Assembly (NCBI RefSeq): GCF_901709675.1
Contig: NC_051101.1
Location: 4,796,501 to 4,860,500, forward strand
Direction of reading: 5' to 3'
DNA length: 64,000 nucleotides
Source: Syngnathus acus
Taxonomy: Eukaryota > Chordata > Actinopteri > Syngnathiformes > Syngnathidae
Part shown: in pieces, positions 37,293 through 47,813 of the stretch
How the letters are laid out: each line of letters opens with the position of its first letter
How positions within the stretch are numbered: the first letter of the stretch is position 1
Translations under genes and position numbers: made by a program
The notes under the pieces: generated by a model
Told to the model about the DNA's origin: nothing
The model's input: the letters and a program-made list of their open reading frames with translations, nothing else
Database searches by the model: none

Positions 37293-38491
37293 TATAAAGA
37301 TACTGTATTCGCAATTAAACTGTAAACTTATTATCATCAGATGAAAGACGTTATAGACATTGCTGAATGTAACCAATCCAAAACCATAAACAAATTCTTA
37401 GTAGTAATAACCAATGCTATTTAATAAGGATGGTTGTGGTTTCAAACTTAGATTGGATGGTGGCTTAATAAATTTGTTTGGCTCTGTCTGTCATTGTCAC
37501 ATTTTTTTCCTCCTCCTCCTCCCAGAAGGACTGACTGTTTTTGAAAGATATACTGTCCACAAAAGCCTCTTCTTCTTTATCCCATAAATCTGTCAGTGTG
37601 GTGGATAAAAGGAGATGGACTGAGAGGAAAAGAAAAGCAACTCTGTTTGCTTTATCATCTTTCACCCTCCCACCCTCTGCACTCCCTCTTTACCTACTCC
37701 GCCACCAGATTTGTGGCCATAATCGAAGATAACTTACAGTATAATCTTGTTTGTTCCCTTCTTAAATGGAATGATAACATCTCTCTGCATCACAAGGACA
37801 ATGACAAGGGGTCAGGAGGGGTGCATGAGCGAGAGTAACGGGGGAGGTGGGAAGAATAAAAAAGGCTGTTTTCTTTATGTGGAAATACTATAGCGGTGTC
37901 ATTTATGAGCAGTTGCCCCTCTGCTACCACTCTACTTTACTCACTACTAACACACCAGAACGCAATCCCCTCACAATGCGGCTGCAGCGTTATCGGAACA
38001 CTGGATGGTAGTAAATATCAGTAATTATAGGAGGTCAAAAAAGGTCAACTGCTTCAAAAGATCTGCTGTCATAATTTGTTTAAGGACCTGCAGCTAATGG
38101 CTGTCTTCGCAATACGTGTGTGTTTGGGAGGGACTTTTTGTCAAATATGCGAGTCAAAAATACTTCATTAAAATGAAAACAATATAAAAATCCTGATGGA
38201 TTCAACATGCTACTCATTTTTGTATCAACCAGAGTACATATTAAGTTTGATAATTAAAGAATTCAAAATCAGGATTATACAACACCTACTACATTAGTTG
38301 GGATCTAATACAGTCACCTAATGTATACTGGAAATGTATGATAAATATCTATCCTCCAACAATCTTTCCTGGATTTAATTTTACATTTTAACAGGCACAC
38401 GGATAAAATTGATGCTACTAAGGAAGTTGGTAACATTGTTACCTTTGATTTGTAAACAAAACTAGATAATAATAAAATACATGATAAAAAC
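37293..38491. other. Unassigned unique sequence
   Basis: No gene was recognised. Overlapping frames at 37465-37838 on both strands lie in a CT/GA-rich patch and have no domain. Confidence 0.4.
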
Positions 38492-38741
38492 ACATACGCC
38501 TAACAAGCCAGCGGTTGTGGGTTTGATTCCAGCTCTAGACTTCTTGTGTGGAGTTTGCATGTTCTCCCCATGCCTGCATGGTTTCCTCTGGGAAGTCCGG
38601 TTTCCTCCCACATTCCCAAAACATGTATGGTAATCTGATTGTACACTCCAAATTGCCCATCGATGTGATTATTTTTCTATGTGTGCCCTGTGACTGGCTG
38701 GCAACCACTTCATGGAGTCAGTTGGGATAGGCTTAATAGAT
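38492..38741 (+). mobile_element. tRNA-headed SINE, near full length
   Basis: Head: AGCGGTTGTGGGTTTGATTCC, with a B-box-like GGTTTGATTCC. Body: GTGTGGAGTTTGCATGTTCT, CCGGTTTCCTCCCACATTCC, AAACATGTATGGTAATCTGA, AAATTGCCCATCGATGTGA, GTGACTGGCTGGCAACCAC and TTGGGATAGGCTTAATAG. The tail ends early and runs straight into the next short retroposon. Confidence 0.7.
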
Positions 38742-38852
38742 CATATATGTAATTCAGAGTAATACAATAATAATACCACCCTAAGACAGCTGAGATAGGC
38801 TCCAACACACCAGGGACCCTCGTGAGGAAAAGCAGCTCGTAAAATGGATGGA
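38742..38852 (+). mobile_element. Second short retroposon with the novel 5' module
   Basis: TATATGTAATTCAGAGTAAT and CAATAATAATACCACCCTAA precede the SINE tail (GCTGAGATAGGCTCCAACAC, GACCCTCGTGAGGAAAAGC, AAAATGGATGG). It aligns over its whole length with 37165-37280, about 1.5 kb away. Confidence 0.55.
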
Positions 38853-41042
38853 CATCATAGATGCTCAGGGATCAAGTAATCACAAATCACGGTTGAACTT
38901 GATAACGTCACATGATCAAACTCAGAAAACGTGAGCCGTGATTATTGTCGTGTTTAGACTCGTGGGGGCGCATAGAACATATACCATTATCGATAAAACC
39001 ATTTTGATTTAATTTCCCCGAAATGTTTGTCTTCATCTATTTTCTATGCCATGTTTTGCTCAAGTTTGTATGGACAAGGGTTTGCTTCATGCAAACTCAG
39101 CTAATTTTAGTGGGGTACATACATATAGACATTTTGGCCAAAGCTGGCCAAATTTAGAAATGGGTGTGTGCCCGCTTTAATTAACATCCACAAATCACTA
39201 TTCAATTGTAGGATTATTCTGAAAGGGGCACTGACTGACAAAAGTCACCCAAGTGAATCATTGCGCTACCAGTAGCTCATGTAAATGGTGTAAAATGAAT
39301 ACCGTAACATCCTAATGAAAATAAAGTATTAACGGAAACCCAGAAGAGGCTCATATATTGCCTCTTGCATGCATCTATTTGAGTGTTTGATGAGTGTATG
39401 CCTTATAAATATTACCCATGTCAAGCATCAAAAAGTCAAAATGACTGCTCTCCCACTTTTCTTTCAAAACAAACATGTCATTCGAAATTTGAATAAATAG
39501 TCAGCTCCGAAACCCCTCAGACAGGAATGAAAAATGTGATTTGTACTCTACTGTACATATAGCAGGGACATCCAAATTAGTTGTTTGGCTTTTTCAGTGA
39601 CTAATGTTGTAAGCACAATTCCTAATTGTTTTCAACAGAATGTTCTCTTGGATTTGCCTAAAGGTGTCTTCATATTAAAGCTGTTGTTCATGCCAGAGTA
39701 ACAAAGGTTGTCTCCTTAGTGGAGATATCTCATCAGGGAACCTATAAGAATGTACGTCTTATTAATTATTTAAACGGTTGCGTAAGCATGGAAGCTTTAC
39801 CAATAAAGCCAATCACAGATGAGGGGAGGGTTTTTTTCTTTCTTCCAGGGAAAGAAATGTGATAAAGAAGACCCTTGCCTTTTTTTCTATAAGACCCAAC
39901 CAAGTCCTTCCCCATGCTCAGGGTGTGGCTGATGGATGGGTCTGCATTTCCCAAGCCTCGAAATCACCCCATAAACATACACACACACACCCTTCCTCCT
40001 GCCACACATCTGTAGTTTGGACAGCTGATACAAGTGTACTATATTTATTTATTTCCTTTAATACTCTTCTTTATCTCCTTTGTTGTTATTTGGCCTGGGA
40101 GATTGATCAATATTTAATTTTCTGGGAGGAAAAGTGGAGAGAAATCAGGACTGCAGTGACATTCGGGACATTTTCTTTTGCATACCTTCAGGTCACCTTC
40201 TGCGCTGTCCTTTCTCATGCATCCCTCATTTGCGGCATCAGAATTTTCCTAATTCTAGCCAAGATTGTTAGTCTGTTTCACCTTTCTTACTGAACTGGCT
40301 TTTGTTGGGTTTGCCCTCAAAGAACATACACAAGGCAGTAACCTCTACAGTAATTCAATGAAAGACCTTAAAGGCACCTGCTGTGACCTCTTGCAAGAAG
40401 TCGTATTGAGAAACAGGGCACTCTGATGACCTCTGACCTCATATTATCATTGCCCGGTACTTGGATATGCTCGGTAATGACTAAGCAGTCAAATCAATGG
40501 AGCGTTTTTCACTTTGAATGATGGAAGGTCTGTTTTTTTTGCCATAAGCAACATGGAAGTGCACACTATACAAGAGACAAATATAAAAATAAAGCAAATC
40601 AATAGTCATTTTCTCTTTTTACTAATATTTGGAAGTTTTTGACATTTTGATGGCGCTCAAGCAAGTTCCATTTGCAAAACCCAGCGGTTGAATCCTTCAA
40701 AATAAAGGATTAGGAGAACACAGCATCTTTGTAGTTTGGAGGAAAGAAAGAGACAGTGATAATAAAACCTTGTTACAGTTGCTTAGTCAGCGTCAATGAA
40801 TCAAATCTTTTGTCAATGAATTTGGAACAAGCAAATTCTCATACACATTACTAGCTATTATTTTTTCGACCCTACGTATAGCCTTTCCATTCACCCAATA
40901 GTGTGCTATCTTTTTGCATAGATGTTAGTCTAAAAGTCCCAAATCATTGCATGGATATGCATAGTAAGTCAGGCTTTATTTGTATTTACTTTTTGCATCA
41001 ACTCGTTGAACAAGTCCCCCCCCCCCTTTCAAATTCCATTTA
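38853..41042. other. Long unassigned unique stretch
   Basis: No gene was recognised. The 144-codon frame at 39859-40293 is the longest here but has no domain, is interrupted by a CA tract, and lacks splice or promoter support. A poly(C) run lies at 41018-41027. Confidence 0.4.
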
Positions 41043-41135
41043 CCGTTTTTTTCCAAGTATAATGCGCAAAATTTAACTAATTTATTGTCCTAAAATCTGG
41101 GGTGCGCATTATACATGGGTACAAAAAAGAAAAAA

Positions 41136-41173
<38 letters not shown>

Positions 41174-41984
41174 AAATCATGGTACAACAATTTTTGAAGA
41201 AAATCTTGTCACGGATGGTTCTTTACAACGTCACTTTCCTCTCTTTTCATTTTAACCTAACTGATCGCGGTGGTGCCTTTCTGGGCAGTCGGAGAAATCA
41301 ACGCCAACAAAAGTCAAGTTTATTTATTTAAAAAAAAATACATCCAGCCTAGTTAAGAAATCACCAGAAAGATCACCATGACAATTGTGAATAATAAATA
41401 AATAATTATTATATATATTATTATTATAATAATAAATAATTGTGATAAATAACTGGAACATCACTCAAATATTGGTGATCCCGTTGAGAGTCTCACATAT
41501 TTCTTCGCTATCGAGTTTGCTACTGCATGCGCAGTGATACTGACCGGCAGAATAACATCCGGTTGTTCCCAAAGATGATTTTTTTTCTGAAATAATTTTA
41601 CGTTTACGGACTTAACCCGGCCGGGTCATACCAAAGACTATAAAAATGGGACCCATTGCCTCCCTGCTTGGCACTCCGCATTAAGGGTTGGAATTGGGGG
41701 GTTAGATCACCAAATGATTCCCGAGCGCGGCGCCGCTGCTGCTCACTGCTCCCCTCTCCCCCAGGGGATGGATCAAAATCACACGGGGATGGGTCAAATG
41801 CAGAGGACAAATTTCACCACACCCAGATGCGTGTGTGACGATCATTGGGACTTAAAAAAAAAAAAAAAAAAAGTCAAAATTTGGGTGCGTATTATACATG
41901 GGTACAGGCTTTTTTCCAGCATCGACATGCCATTTTTAGGGTGCGTATTATACATGGGGGCGCATTATACATGGAAAAAAACGG
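41043..41984. mobile_element. TIR DNA transposon with TA target, nonautonomous
   Basis: The left end CCGTTTTTTTCCAAGTATAA and the complement of the right end CCGTTTTTTTCCATGTATAA match over about 25 bp (continuing ATGCGC) with one mismatch. Each end abuts TA (41041-41042 and 41985-41986), consistent with a TA target duplication as in Tc1/mariner-type elements. GTGCGCATTATACATGGGTA recurs near the left end and again at 41885-41975, giving subterminal repeats. There is no transposase frame. The interior holds a poly(T) run (41140-41169), AT-rich palindromic DNA (about 41380-41455) and a nested retroposon. Confidence 0.75.
41613..41869 (+). mobile_element. Retroposon nested in the TIR transposon
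   Basis: The sequence runs ACCCGGCCGGGTCATACC, GACCCATTGCCTCCCTGC, GGCACTCCGCATTAAGG, TCACCAAATGATTCCCGAG, GGATGGGTCAAATGCAGAGG, TGTGTGACGATCATTGG and then ACTTA plus ~20 A. This composite is a repeat I recognise as widespread in teleosts, though I cannot name it. The terminal A-run and GC-rich contrast with its host support insertion by retrotransposition after the DNA transposon arrived. Confidence 0.6.
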
Positions 41985-41986
41985 TA

Positions 41987-42079
41987 AGTGATTGGTAAAT
42001 GGCCTCCATTCAGTTTCTCTAATGTTCTCGCAGTTGACCATCTTTATTTTGGGACTCACACTGTCTCTGTTGCTTTACA
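41987..42079. other. Flank of TIR element
   Basis: Short unique sequence; nothing recognised. Confidence 0.4.
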
Positions 42080-42720
42080 GTCGATAATGACAAAAGGGGA
42101 GTTGATAATTTTGACCGCAGGCAATCTTAGCATAGAGGGCAGTGCCACCCTGGCTCTCATTATGTCTGCTGTTCCTTTGCCATGCTTGATAATTGCCGCC
42201 AGAAGGGTTCAGGAATTTCCATGCACATGGTGGTGGTTTCTTGCTCCTTTTAACTTCTGCTTCTTATTGAGCAGTGAGGAATTTACATTTTCTATTCATG
42301 AGGAGGAGAAATTACCGGGCCATAAAGTTGTTCCTCGCTCAGTTTATGTGGCTTAGTTTGTATCGACACTTAGATTTTGAAATAAAATTTTAAACTGTTA
42401 TCTGTAAGAAAGAAACAAAAAAATAGATAGTTTGTTTTATTTTACTTTCCTCTACAGGACAGTTTTTGGTATTTCCCTTGTCTCTGCATTATTTGCAGAT
42501 AAAAGCATTAAAAGATGCATGTGGTTTCCGAGGCTTCAAGCCAGGTGTTCGTGGTGACCTGGCCAGCTTCAACGTCCATAAACACATCTGTTATGGCCGC
42601 AGTACTTTGCCCACTTGACTCTTTAGTAACCTTTATAAAACAAACTGCGCTGCCAAGTGCAACTACTTCTGTTTAATCTGGCTACATATTTGATTTGACC
42701 TCATTTGGCAACATGTTAAT
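42080..42720. promoter_or_regulatory. Candidate conserved noncoding element(s)
   Basis: Two low-repeat sub-blocks (about 42090-42350 and 42490-42720) separated by AT-rich DNA. Each has many TAAT/ATAAAA words and balanced composition (for example CTTGATAATTGCCGCC, GCATTATTTGCAGATAAAAG). The 122-codon plus frame at 41988-42356 crosses the first block but has no domain. Inferred only. Confidence 0.25.
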
Positions 42721-43314
42721 GAATGAATAAATTAAAAATAAGAATTATTTTATTTGATTGGCGTTGAAATGGTGTGATGTTTGTGTCAAAAATAAATGCA
42801 AACGTAGAATTGAACATTTACGAATGCTAAATGCACACACAACAATAAAAGATTAAAAAAAAACATGTGAATACCCCGTGTATATTTCTGGACTATGGAA
42901 AATGGAAAATAAAATGGAAAATAAATAAGAAATAAAGAAAAATTAAACAAATTCTATCGGGACTTAGTTGGAATTGGTAACAGTTACAGTTCCAATCCAG
43001 CACAGTCGAGTCAATTTCATAGTCCTTGCGCAAATGAGCATAATAAATCATGGGCAACTGGTCATTTATTTCGCATATTAATACACAATTCCCAGAATGC
43101 AGATCATACAAAATGTTGTGGGACCTCAATAGTGGCGCTTCCCTTTCACAGTGGTCCACAGAGGTCAGGTACTTGCCAGGGATTATCAAAGTTAACAGGA
43201 TTTTAATGGCTCCATGGAGACTGGTAAACAGTAGCTGTTTTTTGGCACGGGTGACACGGGAAGCCGCCCGGGGCGGCTTTTTTTTATGTCATGTGGTTTC
43301 CCTGGTTTACTTTC
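42721..43314. other. Unassigned unique sequence
   Basis: No gene was recognised. Opposite-strand frames at 42893-43189 and 43050-43322 overlap, and neither has a domain. Confidence 0.4.
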
Positions 43315-43396
43315 CCTGGTAGCGAGTTACTTTTATCGAGTAATTCAGTTAATAACGCCGTTACTTTTTTGAACAAGTAGTGAGTTCCCAACACTG
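43315..43396 (-). mobile_element. hAT transposon terminus fragment
   Basis: On the minus strand it starts CAGTGTTGGGAACTCACTAC and continues with AAAAAAGTAACGGCGTTA, TTACTCGATAAAAGTAACTC. This is the well-known fish hAT end CAGTGTTGGGAA with AAAGTAAC repeats. The opposite end was not found. Confidence 0.55.
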
Positions 43397-44599
43397 TAAA
43401 TTGAGGGCAAGTAACACTTTCTGGTGTAGCCTACTCTTTCCGTTTGTTAGCATTCTGTTTAGTTTAGTTTAGTCTTAACTCGAGAAACACAAAATATAAT
43501 TTCAAGATTATAAGATTGTGATTTGCAACAAGACTGTTACAAGTTCAGTTATTAGGCATACTTAGTATTTCCCTTAGGTCAACATTGACCTGTAATTATC
43601 TAATAGAATGTACATATCTGAAGCTAGATTCATAGACGATCATTTGCCATTTGATAGTGCGACTATATTTCGTGACAACTGTATTTTGTGTCATAACTGA
43701 AAGTGTGCCAAGCATAGAATTCGGGGATGTTACCAAGGAGCTAATCATTCAACCTTCTTTGAAAGATAGATTATTGTCATTTATGACATTATTATTATTA
43801 TTAATTAAATTATTCCTTACATTATTATGATATTTACATAAATGATATTTAGTTTGTAAAGGCATGATTATTTAAATGTATAATACATGGAGGGACGTTT
43901 TGTAAAAGAATAATACCGTGGTATATCAAGCTCAATTGCAATTACAGCGGCTCCTCTAAAATATTTTGCCGCATATACTGTTCTAATAAAAGACGTATGT
44001 GCAAAATAAAATTTGTTGTTTTTTTTTACAGGGGAGGGGGTCGCTCTGAAGTAGTCTTGCCCAGGAAGTAGTTCAGTATGCAACTGCCACTGCTGGTAAG
44101 GAACCTTCGGGGCAAGCAAAGCTGTGTGTCATGCTGCCCCTCTCTGGCCAAAAATAGTCTACCAAACAAATGAGAAGAAGCAGAAAAGGGAAGATTCGAT
44201 TTATAGTTCAAATGTATGAATATTCCAATTCAAGGCGTGGCGAGACTTTTTATTGTGGTGGGGGGAATGGTGATGATGCAGTCTTGGGGACTGCTGCTTT
44301 CCTCTTTCTGTCCAAAAGTAGTCCAGGATGAGGAATGACTTGAAGCTTTAGAACACCTGGTAAATTTAGTTTACGTTTTGTTGCCAAATCCAGATTTTCC
44401 CCTGTGTGTCTGAGGCAAGGAGCCGCATATGAGTGTTTGCAAAACAAAATGCCTCTCATTTTTCTTAGAATTATGAAATCCTAAAACAAATGAATCAAGG
44501 TCCAGTGTATTTCCCCCTCGGATTAATGTATTTATACAAATAGGCTGGCCTCTTTTACGGTTCCTAAAACATTAATCCATGCTCTAAACCCCGCAGCAA
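43397..44599. other. Unassigned unique sequence with splice-like unit
   Basis: No coding gene was recognised. A pyrimidine tract plus AG at 44021-44031 and a GTAAGG donor-like site at 44096-44101 bracket a 64-bp segment with stops in all three frames. Confidence 0.35.
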
Positions 44600-44830
44600 G
44601 AAAAGGCTTATGATGCTAACCTTGTCATATTCAGCAGCTGTCAGCAAAATGACCACTGTACCGGGCCACCATGCTAAAGTGGCCTATTCATTATCCTAAT
44701 CTCATTAGTTAAGATCTGTTAAGTAGAGATCAGTTTTAATGCATGCTTTTCCGTTTTAATTATTGACCATAAATACATTGGAGTGCATTAGGGGTCGAGA
44801 GAGAAGCGCAGAGCTGCTTCTAATAGATTA
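44600..44830. promoter_or_regulatory. Candidate conserved noncoding element
   Basis: A low-repeat block with TTTTAATTATTGACCATAAA, TTTAATGCATGC and CAGCTGTCAGCAAAATG words. No reading frame. Inferred from composition. Confidence 0.25.
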
Positions 44831-45809
44831 GGGGACAAGATCATTATCTAAATGTACGTACATATCTAACGAATCATGCATCAGCAATAGGCGTGCAGGC
44901 ATTGTGACATCCATTGCAGTTTGACATTCGACCCTTGGCATGGCCTCTCAGAGGTTTAGCCCCATAAATGTCTCAATGCGCTCCAAATTTTATAAAGTAA
45001 GTACCAGAGAATTACGTCAGTGAAAGGCTCAAGAGAACAGGGAAGATTAAGAATGTTTCTGAATGCTGACTCGTTATTTTTAAATTGTTCCATTGTTCAT
45101 CATATTACAGATGAAATCAATCCATTTTGTGATTAGGTTCAAACTCTTTTTATTACTAATGTGCTCATGTACAAGCCACGTAGTATGCAAGGTAAACTTG
45201 CATAATCAATGGTGAATACCAGCTATATATGTAATCATGATAATAATCCAGGTCAAATATAATTCAAGATGTTTTATGAAAAAAATACTTATTTCATTTT
45301 ATACAAATAGTTGTCTGGAGTACCTGCAGACCCATCAAACATCAAATGACTGTATACATTGTATATGTATATTTTTACTCTGCCTATTTAAGAACAAGTG
45401 TCTGTGACAGAGCTAATCGAAATTTTGTCTGAATGTGATGTTCTTTCTAACTAGGCTACTCACGTCATCCTCTTTGTTTTCTGTTGAGATCACCTTAATC
45501 CATCTGTTCCTCTTATGTAGCATTTCTAAGATGTTGTGCTTAGCTCCAATTAAGGTTTGTTGTCTTTACATGTGAGGTCACAGCTCTGCCTGATCAGATT
45601 GATTTTACGTGCCGTTTCTCTTTGCAGGTGGGGTTCATGACGTAGAAAGGTCCAAACTGTGATTCAAACAAAGCCCTCTACTTTTCAGAATTTTCTTAGA
45701 ATACATTTCATATTTAAATACGTCACTTATATTTCATATATATTTCTATTTCAAGAATTCAATTGATTTTCAATTTCAATTTCAATTGAAATTACTTCCT
45801 TTCAACAAT
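44831..45809. other. Unassigned unique sequence
   Basis: No gene was recognised. A (TTTCAA)n-like AT-rich patch with CAATTG symmetry occurs at 45752-45792. Confidence 0.4.
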
Positions 45810-45895
45810 CGTAGGTGCGGTGAGGCCTATCGTGCTGACATCGGTTGAGAGGCGGGATACATCCTGACTGGTGGCTCGCCAATCACAGTCGTTTG
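45810..45895 (-). mobile_element. Decayed SINE fragment
   Basis: GAGAGGCGGGATACATCCTG followed by TGGCTCGCCAATCACAG matches the minus strand of the CTGCGATTGGCTGGCGAACCAG / GGTGTACCCCGCCTC body region of the recurring SINE. Diverged. Confidence 0.45.
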
Positions 45896-46079
45896 GACAT
45901 ACTACAATTTCATTTATTCGTGATATTTTAACTTTTGACTTGATTGCTATTTAGATGACAACATGTGTGAATAACTGAATTTCATCTGTTGCTTCATTAT
46001 CGACAGGCTGCTCCATACAGTGTTCTCTAATTCAACTGAGTCAATCGTTAGCTGCCCGCTAACATGAATGGATGGATGT

Positions 46080-46440
46080 CTGGGAGCGTCAGGTCATAAC
46101 AGTCATATTGAATCGGCCATATTAGCGAGTCAATAAGAGCTCGAGGCAGGTTTATTTAATTACAGTAGGAGACTGATTAGAATGCTTTCCCCGGAGTAAG
46201 TATAGACTATATCTCATAATCATAACAATGGTGCAAATAATGAGCAGGTCAAAGTAATATCCCTTTGTGGTTTGTCACCGGTAATCACCCTGGTAAATTA
46301 TTGCCGCGTGATGTGGATTCGTGTTGTGCCTGCAGTGATGATTTGACAAACTGCAAATAAATCAAAACAAATAAATGCACCATACAAAGAACATGCGCAC
46401 GGGAAAAATTAGAATCCTGATGACACCCTGGAGCTTAAAT
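46080..46440. promoter_or_regulatory. Candidate conserved noncoding element
   Basis: A low-repeat block with GGTTTATTTAATTACAG, TGATTAGAATGC and GGTAAATTATTGCC words and no reading frame. Inferred from composition. Confidence 0.25.
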
Positions 46441-47336
46441 ATTCCCGTTTCCTGTGAAGGCTTACTCAGAAACATATCAAATGAGATATGTTCTTTTTGT
46501 TATGTTCACAAACATCTATCCACACTAAAGCAAACAATATAAATGAGTGAGTGTGCCTATGTATGTGAGAGTTGCCTTTTTTTAAATTAAGGATTACAGC
46601 CTAAAACTATTTGCACAAGCAATATAATTAATTTAGGAATATTATTCAAATATAATTTACATATAAATATGTGTTCTATTCAATTAAAAAAAACAATAAA
46701 ACAAAATTGGATAAATGACACCCTAAAGGGCTCAATTTTCTTTCCAATAGTTTTCAGTGAAAAATGGTTATTTCCATGCACTTTCTTTATTTTGGCCTTT
46801 ACTAACTCAAACTTTTTTTTTTTATTCGTTTATATCACATTTGACTGGATGAAACACATCATTCATACTACAGGGACTTTCGGTCAGCACAGGCATTGGA
46901 GACAGAGCCCCATTGTACCCTCACCTGCATGTGATGAGTTAAAAAGAAAAGTAAAAAACTACATTACATTTTTCCATTTTACAATAATTGACAAAGGCGG
47001 TTATTGGCAGAAGCCTTCACACAAAAGACATTGCTCTGTGTCTTAATGTCGTCAATATGTGCTTTATTGCACATGCACTGCACATGCTGACATTCAACAA
47101 TCTAATATATTTGATGAATGTGTGTGACATATTTTGTCTTTCTGATGAGCCAGAAAAGCAACCGTGGAGCAAAGAAAGTGCCAAACTTGCAGCCGACAGG
47201 TGGCACAGATATAGAAAAAGCATAGCGCTCTTTCCTTAGACTTTGGGTGCATTCGGAAATTTACTCTGGTGCCCATTCTTTGCTCTGAGAGCTGGTGTGT
47301 TCGGTCAGGCAGTGTACTCCGATTAATATCTGAATG

Positions 47337-47338
<2 letters not shown>
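46441..47338. other. Unassigned unique sequence
   Basis: No gene was recognised. The 125-codon frame at 46669-47046 is lysine/phenylalanine-rich from AT composition. Four further frames at 46988-47339 overlap on both strands. Confidence 0.4.
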
Positions 47339-47368
<30 letters not shown>

Positions 47369-47384
47369 TTATTATTATTATTTG
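47339..47384. repeat. (ATT)n microsatellite
   Basis: About fifteen ATT/TTA units with one TTC interruption. Confidence 0.95.
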
Positions 47385-47431
47385 TGGAACTACTTAACTC
47401 ACTTTTCATTTTTAAATTAGGGCTTTCATGA

Positions 47432-47760
47432 CATCCAGCCGTTCATTTTCTCAATTGCTTATTATTACGAGGGTCACGGGCATGCTGGAGCCAATCCCAG
47501 CTGTTTTAGGGCAGTTGGCAGGGTACACCCTGAATGGTGTCAATTGCAGGGCACACATCACACTCACAGCTACGTTAGGAATGGTCAAACGGCCTACCAT
47601 GTATGTCTTTGGAATGTGGAAGGAAACCAGATTACCAGAAAGAAACCTACACAGGCACAGGGAGAACATGCAAACTCTAGACAATATGTCCAGAGCTGGA
47701 ATTGAACCCTGCACTTCTGAACTGTGAGGCAAACGTGCCTAGTAACACCATCCCGCCCTT
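47432..47760 (-). mobile_element. Full-length tRNA-headed SINE
   Basis: Read on the minus strand it runs from GGGCGGGATGGTGTTACTAG, through CCTCACAGTTCAGAAGTGCA and GGGTTCAATTCC (near-canonical B box), to the body words GTTTGCATGTTCTCCC, CTGGTTTCCTTCCACATTCC, AAGACATACATGGTAGGCC, GGGTGTACCCTGCC and TGGGATTGGCTCCAGCATGC, ending at an ACCCTCG...AATAAGC...AAAATGAACGGCTGG tail. At ~329 bp it is the most complete copy in the window. The A box is diverged. The 93-99 codon frames across it are chance. It lies only ~55 bp from the 3' end of the LINE. Confidence 0.75.
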
Positions 47761-47813
47761 CCGTAATATGTTAAATACATTTTTTTATATATTTTTTATT
47801 AAAGACTGAGGAA

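Noticed and set aside
38884-38945. AATCACGG ... CCGTGATT inverted repeat
   Set aside because: An 8-bp arm 50 bp apart is expected by chance in 64 kb; no target duplication or terminator context.
39859-40293. 144-codon open frame
   Set aside because: No domain, a CA tract inside it, low-complexity hydrophobic second half, no splice or promoter support.
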